Notes under the pieces: generated by a model | The model's database searches: none | Told to the model about the DNA's origin: nothing | Seen by the model: the letters and a program-made list of their open reading frames with translations, nothing else | Assembly: GCA_003254925.1 (NCBI GenBank) | Contig: QANZ01023521.1 | Coordinates: 28,287-92,286 of the forward strand | Source: Chamaecrista fasciculata | Lineage: Eukaryota; Streptophyta; Magnoliopsida; Fabales; Fabaceae | Direction of reading: 5' to 3' | DNA: 64,000 bases | Translations under genes and position numbers: made by a program | Part shown: positions 1-10,625 of the stretch, one piece after another | Layout: each line of letters opens with the position of its first letter | Numbering within the stretch: the first letter of the stretch is position 1

Positions 1-232
1 CACTTTGGTACCCTGTGGTTTGAAACTTGACACTTTGGTACCCTGTGGTATTCTCCATTAACACTTTGGTACCCTTTGGAGCTATTTTGTAATTTTAACC
101 ATAATAAATTTTACAAAAATTACATATTGACCCCAAAAAAATTTTAAATTTTTTATTTTAGTCCCTATATAATATGTATCCAGGGACCTATTTGTAATTT
201 TTTTGAAAATTTTTTATTGAGTTATGTGAACT
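1..232. repeat. Truncated copy of the 'TTTGGTACCCTGTGG' MITE-like family
   Basis: The window opens inside a dispersed repeat whose hallmark is several spaced copies of CACTTTGGTACCCTGTGG, followed by a 'tattgacccc' stretch and a 'cagggacctatttgtaat' stretch. Related copies lie at 6927-7323 and 9935-10160, with a scrap at 59847-59885. The left end is outside the window, so no target duplication can be tested. Confidence 0.7.
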
Positions 233-876
233 CATTCTTTTATGATGATACAATAATTTGATGAATGAATTTAAGCAAATTAATAAGAATTATGTAGGTG
301 TGATTTGCATTAGCTATTTATAGTTATAGTTGTAATTAATGAGATGGGGTTCAAGTTGCAATGATATATTTTTTTTTGTTTTTTCTCGTAATTGAGTTAA
401 AGTTTTATTAATTATACGTATTTAACATAAATATTTTTTGAATCAACCTAATCCGATCATTTGTGTAACAAAATGAATTATGATTATAAAGAATGAGTTA
501 AAAATGCACAATTTTAAGTTTGAGTCTATTATTGAGAGAGCTCTAGTTGTTTGCTTTGATTCGAATACAATTAGTCTTCGATTAAATCGTTACATAAATA
601 CGAGGAAAACTCACAGTTAAAAAAAAATGCACAGTTTTTGTTTAGAAAAAGAAAACTTTAGTTAGGTAATTCTATAAATTTCATAAATTTTGAATAGTGA
701 CATAAAATTTTCAAGAAGCTTCTGATTTTGTTGAAAATCCGTTAAGTTTTTTTTTATTATTTAAAAAGTATATTGATCAAAATTTTAAATTAATTATTAT
801 TGTAATGAATAGTAATAAATTAGAAAAACCTAAATAGAATGTCTTTTAATAACAAAAATTAATAAAATAAAGTAAG
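233..876. other. AT-rich intergenic DNA, no gene seen
   Basis: No ORF with a recognisable product, no RNA gene and no clear repeat boundary could be seen in this stretch. Confidence 0.5.
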
Positions 877-1222
877 CAAAAATACTTTTAGCATCCCTAA
901 AGTACGAAGTCAGTTTCTGTTGTACTCCAAAAAAATTTTTTTAGTCAATTGTACTCCCAATGAGGTTAGTTTCAGTTGTACACTTGCAGTCTCAAAATTT
1001 TTTTGAATCAATTGTACCCTTAATATTTCACATTTGAGTCAATTGTACCCGAATTTGGGAATACAATTGACACAAAAGAAAATTAATTGACCCAAAAAAT
1101 ATTTCTGGATACAATTGAAACTAACACCATACTTTGGAGGTAAAATTGATCTAAAAAACATTTTTAGGGATACACTAAAACTCACCTCCTACTTTGCGAT
1201 ACAAAGAATACTTTTGTCAATC
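877..1222. repeat. Degenerate inverted-repeat element
   Basis: The ends are imperfect inverted repeats: 'caaaaatacttttagcatcc' on the left resembles the complement of 'tactttgcgatacaaagaat' plus 'acttttgtc' on the right. Inside are repeated 'caattgtaccc' units. It resembles the shorter element at 3161-3391, which has a clear 9-bp target duplication. The 71-aa ORF inside it is not a gene. Non-autonomous DNA transposon is an inference. Confidence 0.5.
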
Positions 1223-1657
1223 AAATATTTGTACAAAATCAACAATTTTAAGAATTTCTTAGTACGGTTTAAAATTCAAGTAAATTTTTTTACCAAAATA
1301 TTAAAGTTTAAAAAGAATTTTACATTTTAAACTAAAAAAACTATTAAAAAGTTGACTGCCTCGCCAAATTTGTAATCGAAATTACTGACAGAAACCGTAA
1401 TAATTATAATAATATCCATGGACACCGAATTGAAAATACCAAAATTTTAGCCCACGTTAAAACTTAAAAGGCATTTTCTTGTTTAGAAAAAAAAAAGTAA
1501 CAACGTAAACTCGTAAAGTATTATATAAGCCGTTTCACCCAAACAAAAAAAACAATCTAAAACAAAAACATACCCTAATATTGAATCATTTATATACATT
1601 TATCTCTGTATATAAATGATATTTACAAATCCTAATATGTAACCTCAATCAATAAAT

Positions 1658-2142
1658 TGTCAAAATCTCATTTTGGTCCTTGAATCATAGGGAAAATTTC
1701 ATTTAGATCCTTAAACCTTTTTTAACCTTTTGGGTCTTCAAACTTTTTCCACTAGTCCAAACTCAAAATACGATTATGTCTAGTTTTTTTCATTATTTCT
1801 AAGTTAGATACCTGATTTGAACGATTTTTTTTCATCTGTCGTAATAAATGAATTAATAAAGAGAAATATTTTTTAAAAAATAAAAATTATTCACAAATTT
1901 ATCTCTAATGTGCAGTTAAAAAAAAATTTCTCTCTGTCAACTCGCTTACTAAGACATGTGTGAGAAATCGTTCATTTCAAATATCCAAGTTATAAATAAT
2001 GACAAAAATCAAAATAACTATATCCTGAACTAATAGGAAAACAAATGGAAAAGTACTTTGATGACCAAAGCAAAACTAAAAGTTGAGGACCAAAATGGAA
2101 ATTTTCCTATAATTTAAGGAATAAAATGAGATTTTAACCTTG
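1658..2142. repeat. Inverted-repeat element just downstream of the polygalacturonase
   Basis: The left end 'caaaatctcattttggtcc' pairs with the right end 'aaaatgagattttaacc', and internal 'gaaaatttcatttagatcc' pairs with 'ccaaaatggaaattttcc'. The element is about 480 bp and ends about 18 bp past the polygalacturonase stop, so it may form part of that gene's 3' UTR. No convincing target duplication was found. Confidence 0.5.
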
Positions 2143-2159
2143 AAAATATATATGTTAAA

Positions 2160-5100
2160 TTAATGAAGTTGGGGAGAGCATTGAGGAATAAATGATACCC
2201 CTCTATGAAATTTAACATTCCTGCAAGAAGCTATGGCATCTCCATTATTATTATTTGCTTTGTTTCTTCCTTCAAGCTTCAAGTCAACATTTGCCACGGA
2301 GATGGCCCTACACGGCGCCGTTTTGCTGCAGTTAAAATTTATGGCAACTTCTGAGGCACTTGTTCCTCTTATGTTCTTGTATTCAACATCGCTTATAGCC
2401 ACTGCTGACCCCTATATATACAATATATACATAAAATAAACATTAAAATGAATGCATAATAGTCTACATTTTAATTACGGTATAAAAATTAAAAAGACCT
2501 TGAATTTTAAAAAGTGATGAAGGTCTTCTAAGACTTTTAATTTTGTATAAATGACACTTTTTTATTAAAAAAATATTATTTTATTCATTCAATAATTTTT
2601 AATTGTTACATTTGATATTGACTGAAATTTAAAATTAGGGTAAATTACACATAATGTCCATGTGATTTTTCTTATTTATAGAAATGGTCCATGTGGTTTA
2701 AAAAGTGATAAATAAGTGCCTGTGGTTTGCTCCGTTAACAAAAAGGGTTTTAAGAAGTATTTGTCATCCAAAACTAATAGAATTAGGACAATGTGCAACT
2801 CACGTGACCCATTTTCATATATCCAATTCCTAATTTTTTAGTATTAGGGTTCGAGAACGGAAGAAAATGGTGAGAATGAGAGTTATGGTTCGCGAGGATG
2901 TGGATATGTATAGGGTTCGATTTCTACACAATGAAGGAGAAATTAGGGATTTGGTATGTGAAAATGGGTCATGTGAGCTGCACATTGTCCTAATTCCATT
3001 AGTTTTGGATGGCAAATACTTCTTGAGACCCTTTTTGTTAACTGAGCAAACTACAGACCCTTATTTGTCACTTTTTAAACCACATAGATCTTTTCTGTAA
3101 ATGGGGCAAACCACAAGGACCTTATGTGTAATTTACCCTTAAAATTAATTATTGTTACATTGGGAAAAGTACTCTTGGTACCATCAAAATATGGGGTTAG
3201 TTTTAGTTGTATTACAATTTTTTTTTGATCAATTGTACCCCGAATGTTTCATATTTAAGTCAATTGTACCCCTAAATTGGAGGTATAATTGACACAAAAA
3301 ATAAAAGGTTAGGAATATAATTGATCAAAAAACTTTGAGGATACAATTGAAATGGACCCCATACCTTGGGGGTACCAAGAGTAATTTTATCTTGTTACAT
3401 TTAAGACAAAAGTTTTTTTTATGCAAAATTTGGTGTAATTTATTTTTTTTTAAAAAAATTGCCTACATTTAATATTAACTAAAAATAAGTTATATTTTGA
3501 ACAAAAATCATAACAAAATGAGTTAGTAGTACAAAATTAAAAATTTTAAGTAATCTTTCATAATTTTCCAATATTCAAAAAGCCTTTTACATAGAAGGTA
3601 AAGTTCAAGAGTAATTTGTATGTTTTAACCTTTTGTTTATAAAAAAGGAAGCGAATACTCTAAATAAAATATCTTTTATAGCACTAAAAAAAATTGTATT
3701 TCACCAAATTTGACGACCTCAAGAAATTGTTTGTTAAAATAAAAAAATATATATACCTGGTCATGGCATGGTTCTATCTGATCACAATAGCTTTGATCTA
3801 TGATTATGGGATTGTATACATTATGCATTACCACATTCTTGAACTTTATGTTTCTGGCATATCCAGACCCTCCCTGCATGTATTTAAAATCAAAATCAAA
3901 GAGTTGAAAATTGAAATAAATAAATAATCAAGCAATTTGTAAATGTCTCATATTTTTTGTCCAGTTCTCAATTTAGTCCTTATCTTTTTTTGTCGTATAT
4001 TTGATCTCATATTTTTAGATATTCGGTCCCATATTTTTTCATTATTAATTTGTCTTATATTTTTTGTTTTTATCTCTAACCTCAACGGCTATGAAATGGA
4101 TGACTTTTCTTTCATATATCATAATAAGTGAGTTGGCATAAAGAAAAAGAAGACTCTTTCTTTTGTAGTTATATGAACTAGAGATAAATTTGTGATTGGT
4201 CTTTTCTTCTAATAAGAAAGATTTTTCTTTCTTTATCTACCAACTTACTTATTATGATACGTATGAGAGATAAATCATTCAGGCACTGTTTTGAAAACTG
4301 GACCGGACTGGTTGAATCATGAAACGACCAGTGGTACAGTCTGAGTTAGGTAGAAAACCGCCTGGACATAGAACCGACCAAGAACCGAGAAAACCGCCCT
4401 GAACCGGACGGTTTGGAGTTGAACCGTTTTAGAATATTTTTGTTCATTTTTTTCTTTTACTTTTTTGGGATTAAAATGATGCTATTTTAAAGGATTTCTT
4501 TTCTTATTAAGTTTAGACTCAAAATAATAAGCTATTTGGTAGTTTTCACTTCAATATTTAATCTTTTATTCTTTTAGTTATCACTTTCTTACTCAATCAA
4601 GTTTAAATTTAAAGAATTTATTATATATTTTTAATAGTTGTTACTATATTTTATTATTTAAAATCAAATATATTATTTTAAATTTATTTAATTATTAACG
4701 GTCCAACCCCTATTGGACCATTGATCCTTGAACCACTACCTCATCCGATTTAATGGCCGGTCTGGTTTTAAAAACTTTGAATTTTAGGTCAAGTGTCTAT
4801 CTTAATAAGATTTTTGACCTTTAAAATTACCTGCCAAGTCTTGATTCTGACGCCATTAAGGGTTCCTGTAATTATGGCTCCGTTAACTTCAACATCAGAT
4901 ACCTTATCTTCTGCATTATGAGCTCCTAAGCTTCCAATGCTGCATAATATATATAATCATGAAATAATATTTATCATTATCAGGAATTTTTATATTAAAC
5001 CATCACAATGTTGTAGAAATATTATATATATAATTAGTAGCAAATTAATTCTGATATATTGACCACGAACCTGATTCCATGTCCTGGTCCACAAATGATA

Positions 5101-8100
5101 TTAGTAGCAGTAACATTTCTTGACCCAGTTACTATTGAAATACAGTCATCACCTTCAAAATTAATGGATCATATAAAAAATATTAAAGTTATGTAAATAA
5201 TTCTCTAACTCTAACTCTAAAAAGTAAAAAAAGACCCATTAAACTTTTGATTTTGTTTAATTAGCCCCTCTTATTAAGATTTTCACTGACTTTTTTTTAT
5301 AAAAAAAAATCATGATTAATATTGAGTTTGGGTCAATGAGAAATCCAACAATAATTATAGATTATAAATAAGCATGATTATTTTAATGAAAAATTTAATA
5401 AAAATGGTATTTTGCACAAAATTTAAATTTCACAAAGTGTTTCGTCACTTTTCAAAGTTCAGAAAATTCTTTTCACAGTAATTAAAATTCAGGAACTATT
5501 TTGTGTATCTTAGCCTTAAAATTATAAGAATCATTTTTAAGTTTTTAACTCATTTTAATTAATCAATAAATGAATTACCTGTGCCAATATAACAATGATG
5601 AACATGAATATTGACAGTGTCTCCTATATGAATTCCATCAGTGTTAGGACTATTTTAATTTGTGGTGCAGTGACATTGAGATGAGAAGCTTCAACATTGG
5701 AACATCTCTCAAACGACATGTGAACATTTTGTGCATCTATCATCTTTAGGTTTTGCACTTTCAGGTTCTTACAGTCAGAGAAAGTTACAGCCTACATATG
5801 TAAATAAATATAGGCAAAAGACCTGTCGGTACCCCTATCGTTCGTTTGGGGTCAGTTTCAATTATGCCATCAACATTTGTTTTATGTCAGTTATGCCCCC
5901 AACGTTTCACATTATTGTCAATTATACCATAACCTCAATTATAGCCCGCCATTGAACTCAGGAGGTAAAAAAACCTTGGATTAGGAGTTTTCGTAATCGT
6001 CGAAGTCGCCGTGTATCTTGTCGAAAAGTTCGCCGGAGACTTGAGGGACCAAAACGAAACTTTGAGCAAACTTGAGGGACTAAAATAAGACTTTGGCCGA
6101 AAAAAAATTGACGTTAGGGTATAATTGACAACAATGTGAAACGTTGGAGGCATAACTGATACAAAACAACCGTTGAGGGCATAATTGAAACTGACCCCAA
6201 ACGTTAAGGGTACCAATAGGTCTTTTGCCATAAATATATAAAGAATTTCAGTCAGCGAAATCATATAGCACAACAAAGAAATATAATAACTAGCAATTAT
6301 TTTAATGTAAATTTTTGAAACATTTATTTAGTTTTTGAAATGAGGAAGATTAACTTACAATTGGAGCGGGCTGGCATGGCTGCAAAACGAAAAAGGAAAA
6401 GGCATATTAATTAATTATTATGTATTATTCAAGATAATAATTAAAGAGAAAAAGGTTATTATATTATATATATATATTGAAGATTTAGCTAGTTTAACCG
6501 TAACAATGAAATACAGGGCATATAGATTTAGAAGCCATTTTTGTGAATATAAAAAAAAAAAATAAAGAAGTTAGCCTACCATTACAAAATAATTTGTTTA
6601 TTGTAGAGGATAAAGTCGTCATGGAAATTAGTTGGATTCTTTTAGTAACAACGAGAGGAGTTGCCACAAAAAAAAATTAGTAGCAACATCTATGTAAAAA
6701 AAAAAAAAATCATATATTTGAAATTTCACATAACAGAACCGAAGGAAGAAGCAACTGCCACAAAAACGAATTATGATAACGAATCAATGGTCGTGACATT
6801 TACTTTTTGTTGCTAGAAAATGAAGTAACAGGAAATATCGCCACAGATAACTAGGCATTATATATATAGGTCTATTACTTTGAAAGAATGTTGACCAGCT
6901 AGCTGCATAAATTATAAAAAAGTTAAGGGTAAATTATACTTTGGTACCCTGTGGTTTGACCCTATTTCACTTTGGTATCCTATGGTTTGAAACCTGATAC
7001 TTTGATACCCTGTGGTATTTTTCATTAACACTTTGGTACCCTTAGGAACTATTTTATAATTTTAACCATATCAAATTTTGCAAAAATTACATATTGACCT
7101 CAAAATTTTTTTAAAGTTTTCAATGTAGTCCCTAGATAATATGTATCCATGGACCTATTTGTATTTTTTTGAAAATTTTTTGGGGTTAATATGTAATTTT
7201 TGCAAAATTTGTTATGGTTAAAATTACAAAATAGCTCCAAAGGGTACCAAAGTGTCAGGTTTCAAACCACAGGGTACCAAAGTGAAATAAGGTCAAACTA
7301 CAAGGTACCAAAGTATAATTTACAAAAAAAAATTAATAATAATTTGAAATTAAAACTTACAAGGAATGGGTTGATCTTGCAAGAGTGATCCCACCATATT
7401 TGGCCATTGCCATCAAAAGTGCCAGTGCCATAACCATTTACAGTCATATTATTTATACCTTGAAACACAATCCAACGTCCTCTTTTCACCTCATCGTATG
7501 CTGACATCTCACCCCATGCTTTCATCCTTCCATATATCTATTCATGTATATATATATATATATATATATTTATAAAAGTTAACTTCACTTGTTCAACAAC
7601 CCAATTCAACCAAAATGTTAATATGAATTCAAGCTAAGTGAGAAATAAAAAACAAAGAATGAAAAATCTTATAAACAAAATAATCAAATGTATACAAATA
7701 AGTAGGATGACAATTTGGATGGGTATATAGGGTACTTATTTGAATCCATCTTTAAAAAATATCTAGTCAAGAGTAAAGCTACCTTGAGATAGGAGAATGT
7801 TCTCTTATTCCACGGTGATCCATCAGACCTTCTAAAGTGACTTGACTATCTAGGACTCTTATTTTAATCGAGATTCTAATATATTGAAAAGGTTTGATTT
7901 GATTTGATGTGAAATTCACTTTAGATCAAACTCCCAATTCCATCAATTGTCATAACTTATTCTTTTTGTAAATAATAATTCTTTGTGAAATTTTAGGAGG
8001 ATTTTTAGGAGATGACATGACAATTTGGGAGGGTTTTTAGGAGATGACATGACAAGTTGGTATGAGTAGACTCATGTGCATACAATTTTATATAATACTA

Positions 8101-9664
8101 GTCCAGCATCCGTGCAATGCACGGATAAAATGACTCATGGAGTTGTCACATATATTATTTTATAAATTTGTCTAATATATGACTAAACATCATAAATATG
8201 ATAATAGATTCTTTGTGAAATTTTGGGAGGGTTTTTAGGAGATGACATGGCAATTTGAGAGGATTTTTAGGAGATGGCATGACAAGTTGGCATGAGGAGG
8301 CTCATGTGTATACAACTTTATATAAAGTTGTAAAAAATAGAAATTAGATATCATATAGATAGAGGTATTGCATCAATGACCTAATATCCGTTTGAAATAA
8401 ATGGATAATTAGAATATCTGGTATCCGATATCCAATAACATAAATATTTTATTATACTTTTAATTATTTTATTTTAACTAACGAATATTGGAGATATCGA
8501 ATATATATAACTTTTGAATTAGAATATCTTATCTTATATCTATTATTTTTTAATATTTTGAATACTTGTCAAATATTAAATATCGAATAGAGTATGAATA
8601 TATAGATACTAATTTATCAAATACGGATAGAGTACGAGTATTGAATAAAATGAATAGATACATATATATATATATACAAATCATCAGGTAGAGTACCGTC
8701 CATACAAATAAGAATTGAAGAATTTATTATTAAAATAAGTTCCTATATTGAATTGGCAAAAATGTTATAAACAAAATTACTTTCACATAGGGCAATCATC
8801 CCCTCATATCTAAGGGGGATTGCCTTGAAGGTGCAAATCTCACTCTATATATAACAGTCTTCCATAACTATTTTCCCAAATGTGTGACGTCTCATAACTC
8901 TCTGTATCTAGGGAACTTATCTCCTTGCAAGTCTCAATTCTAACCAATATATAACTCTAAACCTTCCACAGTAATAAGGTAAACAAATCAAAAACCCTAA
9001 ATCTTCAATTATTCACCCTCACACCTAATTACTAATTTCATCATTGAAAGTGCTTCACAAGATTCCTTCCATGTGAATTATTATTGCGGACACTTCATTC
9101 AGTCCATTGTGGATTAAATAAGTAAATACTTTGGCCAAACAGTTTATTGTTCGTAAAAAGAATCAAATATATAAAGTTTAACTTCAATAGAATCTCATAT
9201 GATTTCAACCAAAAGTATACTAATTAATTCATTATTCACAGCTACAAAATATAAAGTGCTTACCTTTAAAGAAGTATTGAATTGGCATGGGCCTCTGAAT
9301 GTAAGTGGCTTTAGATAATACGTCTTTCTATGTGGTATCACAAGAACAAGACCTTGAGCGCATGAAGCATTCCAAGCTTTCTCAAATGCCTATGATATGA
9401 TTAAAGAGAATAATCAACAACAAAATAGCAATAATGACAATTAATATATAAACCGCTGCTATAAATAAATTTAGCCTTTTAGCTACGCTTCGAACGTACC
9501 TCACTGTTATCTGTTTCGTCATCAGAAATAGCTCCAAAATCTTCAACGCTGATCGCACCTACATTATTATTATTCTTGGAGAATTCATAACGAGAACCAA
9601 AACTTAATCTTAAAGACACAAGAATGATGAGAAAAACTAAGATGAGCTTCTCTAATGAAGCCAT
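2160..9664 (-). CDS. Polygalacturonase (glycoside hydrolase family 28), frameshifted
   Basis: Secreted pectin-hydrolysing enzyme of the cell wall. Nine exons on the minus strand: 9664-9500, 9389-9264, 7537-7361, 6379-6359 (a 21-base exon encoding PCQPAPI), 5791-5579, 5152-5071, 4939-4831, 3873-3757 and 2411-2160, all with GT-AG borders. The start MASLEKLILVFLIILVSLRL is a typical signal peptide. The four family motifs are all encoded in order: NTDGIH, GDDCIS, CGPGHGISIGSLG and RIKTWQ. Exon 5 is 213 bases where phase requires 214: the reading frame breaks at about 5651-5662, in 'ggactattttaatttg', just upstream of NTDGIH. With one base added the protein would be 420 aa, normal for the family. 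So this is either a recent pseudogene or a homopolymer error. The introns carry at least five transposons. I am sure of the family; the exact subgroup is not determined. Confidence 0.9.
2638..3138. mobile_element. 501-bp MULE-type MITE with perfect 9-bp TSD
   Basis: The ends GGGTAAATTACACATAA and its complement form imperfect TIRs about 185 bp long, flanked by the direct repeat TTAAAATTA at 2629-2637 and 3139-3147. A 9-bp duplication is the Mutator hallmark. The TIRs are colinear with those of the 4.2-kb element at 43305-47478, sharing 'gtggtttaaaaagt', 'gtttgctc' and a downstream 'ccatccaaac/ccatccaaaac' and 'cacgtgacc' block. It lies in the last intron of the polygalacturonase. The short centre (about 2820-2950) has no recognisable coding sequence. 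Confidence 0.85.
3161..3391. mobile_element. 231-bp MITE with 9-bp TSD
   Basis: The ends 'tactcttggtacc' and 'ggtaccaagagta' are inverted, and TTGTTACAT flanks both sides (3152-3160 and 3392-3400). It sits 13 bp beyond the 3139-3147 target duplication of the previous element, in the same polygalacturonase intron. A MULE-like origin is inferred from the 9-bp duplication. Confidence 0.75.
4087..4275. repeat. Hairpin-forming element remnant
   Basis: The segment near 4120-4160 (ending 'gagttggcataaagaaa') is an imperfect inverted copy of the segment near 4215-4265 ('ctttctttatctaccaact'). No clean target duplication was found. It lies in the polygalacturonase intron between exons 7 and 8. Confidence 0.45.
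4283..4780. repeat. Repeat of the 'TTTTGAAAACTGGACCGG' family, copy 1
   Basis: It starts 'cactgttttgaaaactggac' and ends 'ggccggtctggttttaaaaa', an imperfect inverted-repeat pair, with an AT-rich middle. The copy at 57566-58012 lies in the opposite orientation and shares both the ends and the middle ('gaacctgaaccgg'-type and 'aataagctatttggtagttt' segments). Non-autonomous DNA transposon is the likely class. Confidence 0.65.
5215..5520. repeat. Dispersed repeat fragment in a polygalacturonase intron
   Basis: It contains 'taataaaaatggtattttgc' and an adjoining 'gtcacttttcaaag' stretch, which recur near 17226-17290 downstream of the first CCD1 copy. The ends are not well defined. Confidence 0.4.
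5813..6229. mobile_element. 417-bp MITE with perfect 9-bp TSD
   Basis: The ends GGCAAAAGACCT and AGGTCTTTTGCC are inverted repeats extending over roughly 100 bp, including 'ggggtcagtttcaattatgc' and its complement. ATAAATATA is repeated exactly on both sides (5804-5812 and 6230-6238). It sits only 21 bp from the acceptor of polygalacturonase exon 5 (exon starts at 5791 on the minus strand), so it may lie on the branch-point region of that intron. Confidence 0.8.
6927..7323. repeat. Full-length 'TTTGGTACCCTGTGG' family element
   Basis: The left end 'gggtaaattatactttggta' is inverted at the right end 'taccaaagtataatttac', and the internal 'ccctgtggtttgaccctatt' motif is mirrored. Length about 397 bp. 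The right end seems to have lost its terminal CCC, and no target duplication is evident. It lies between polygalacturonase exons 3 and 4. Confidence 0.65.
7979..8330 (-). repeat. 120-bp direct duplication around a Helitron-like 3' end
   Basis: The segments 7979-8094 and 8205-8324 are similar direct repeats, each with two 'tttttaggagatgacatg' units. Between them, read on the minus strand, a perfect hairpin (ccgtgcaatgcacgg, 8110-8124) is followed 8 bases later by CTAG (8098-8101) and then T. That is the canonical layout of a Helitron 3' terminus. No 5' TC end or helicase ORF was found. Helitron assignment is tentative. Confidence 0.4.
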
Positions 9665-9934
9665 TGTATATATTAAATGGAACAGTACTTTAAAATGATA
9701 TTTGTATATATATATGAAACAAAGATATACCTGTCATCTGATATCTTTTGAGAAATTACTGATACTATTATTGATTGTTACGTAATCTTTTTTTTAATAA
9801 ATTATTAGTATAAAATAAGACTTTAAATTTTAAAATATTATCAGATTTTTCATTTAATTATCTGATAATCTATTTAATCATGGATGTAGATATATCTATT
9901 TAATCATGATAATATTTGTTAATCGTACTCGGTT

Positions 9935-10160
9935 ATATTTTATTTTGGTATCCTGTGGTTTAAAAAATGACACTTTGGTATCCTGTAGTATTCTTCATTA
10001 ATACTTTGGTACCCTTTGGAGCTATTTTGTAATCCTAACTACAACAAAGTTTGCAAAAATTACATATTAACCCCAAAATGTTTTTAAAGTTTTCATTTTA
10101 GCCCCTAGATAATATGTATCCACTATCCAGGGACTTATTTGTAATTTTCTGAAAATTAAT
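9935..10160. repeat. Truncated 'TTTGGTACCCTGTGG' family copy
   Basis: It has the same order of motifs as the left half of the 1-232 and 6927-7323 copies ('ctttggtaccctttggagct', then 'agggacttatttgtaat'), but lacks the mirrored right half. It lies between the polygalacturonase and the first CCD1. Confidence 0.6.
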
Positions 10161-10625
10161 AAGTATCTAATTAAATTATTTAAGAGATTATAATAATTAA
10201 TTAATTTAAAGATTAAAACATATATTTTAAATTTTAAATTTTTGAGGAACTTAGATCAACTAGCTAGAGAGTTGTTAGTTTCATCTTTATTTTTCTTGAT
10301 AATGAGAGTTGAGAAATAGCAACAAGAGATAAGAATGGCGTGAAGTTTTTCTTTGCGATGACTGCATTAGTGCATTCGATTCTTTGTCACCAATCATCCC
10401 AACAAGAGATCGTGGTTCGTGGCTGTCAACATTATTTTGATTTTTGAACTTTATCTCAACTTGAATCTTCTTCACTGTAACAATTTGTCTCTTTCCGCTC
10501 AATTCACTGTGAAGAACCCTACACCACGTTTTTTTCAAGTCTTTCTTTCTTCTTCTGCCGCAATCATATATATGTAGAGACCCACCATTTCAAGAAAGAT
10601 AGAGAGTGAGTGAGTGAGTGAGAAA

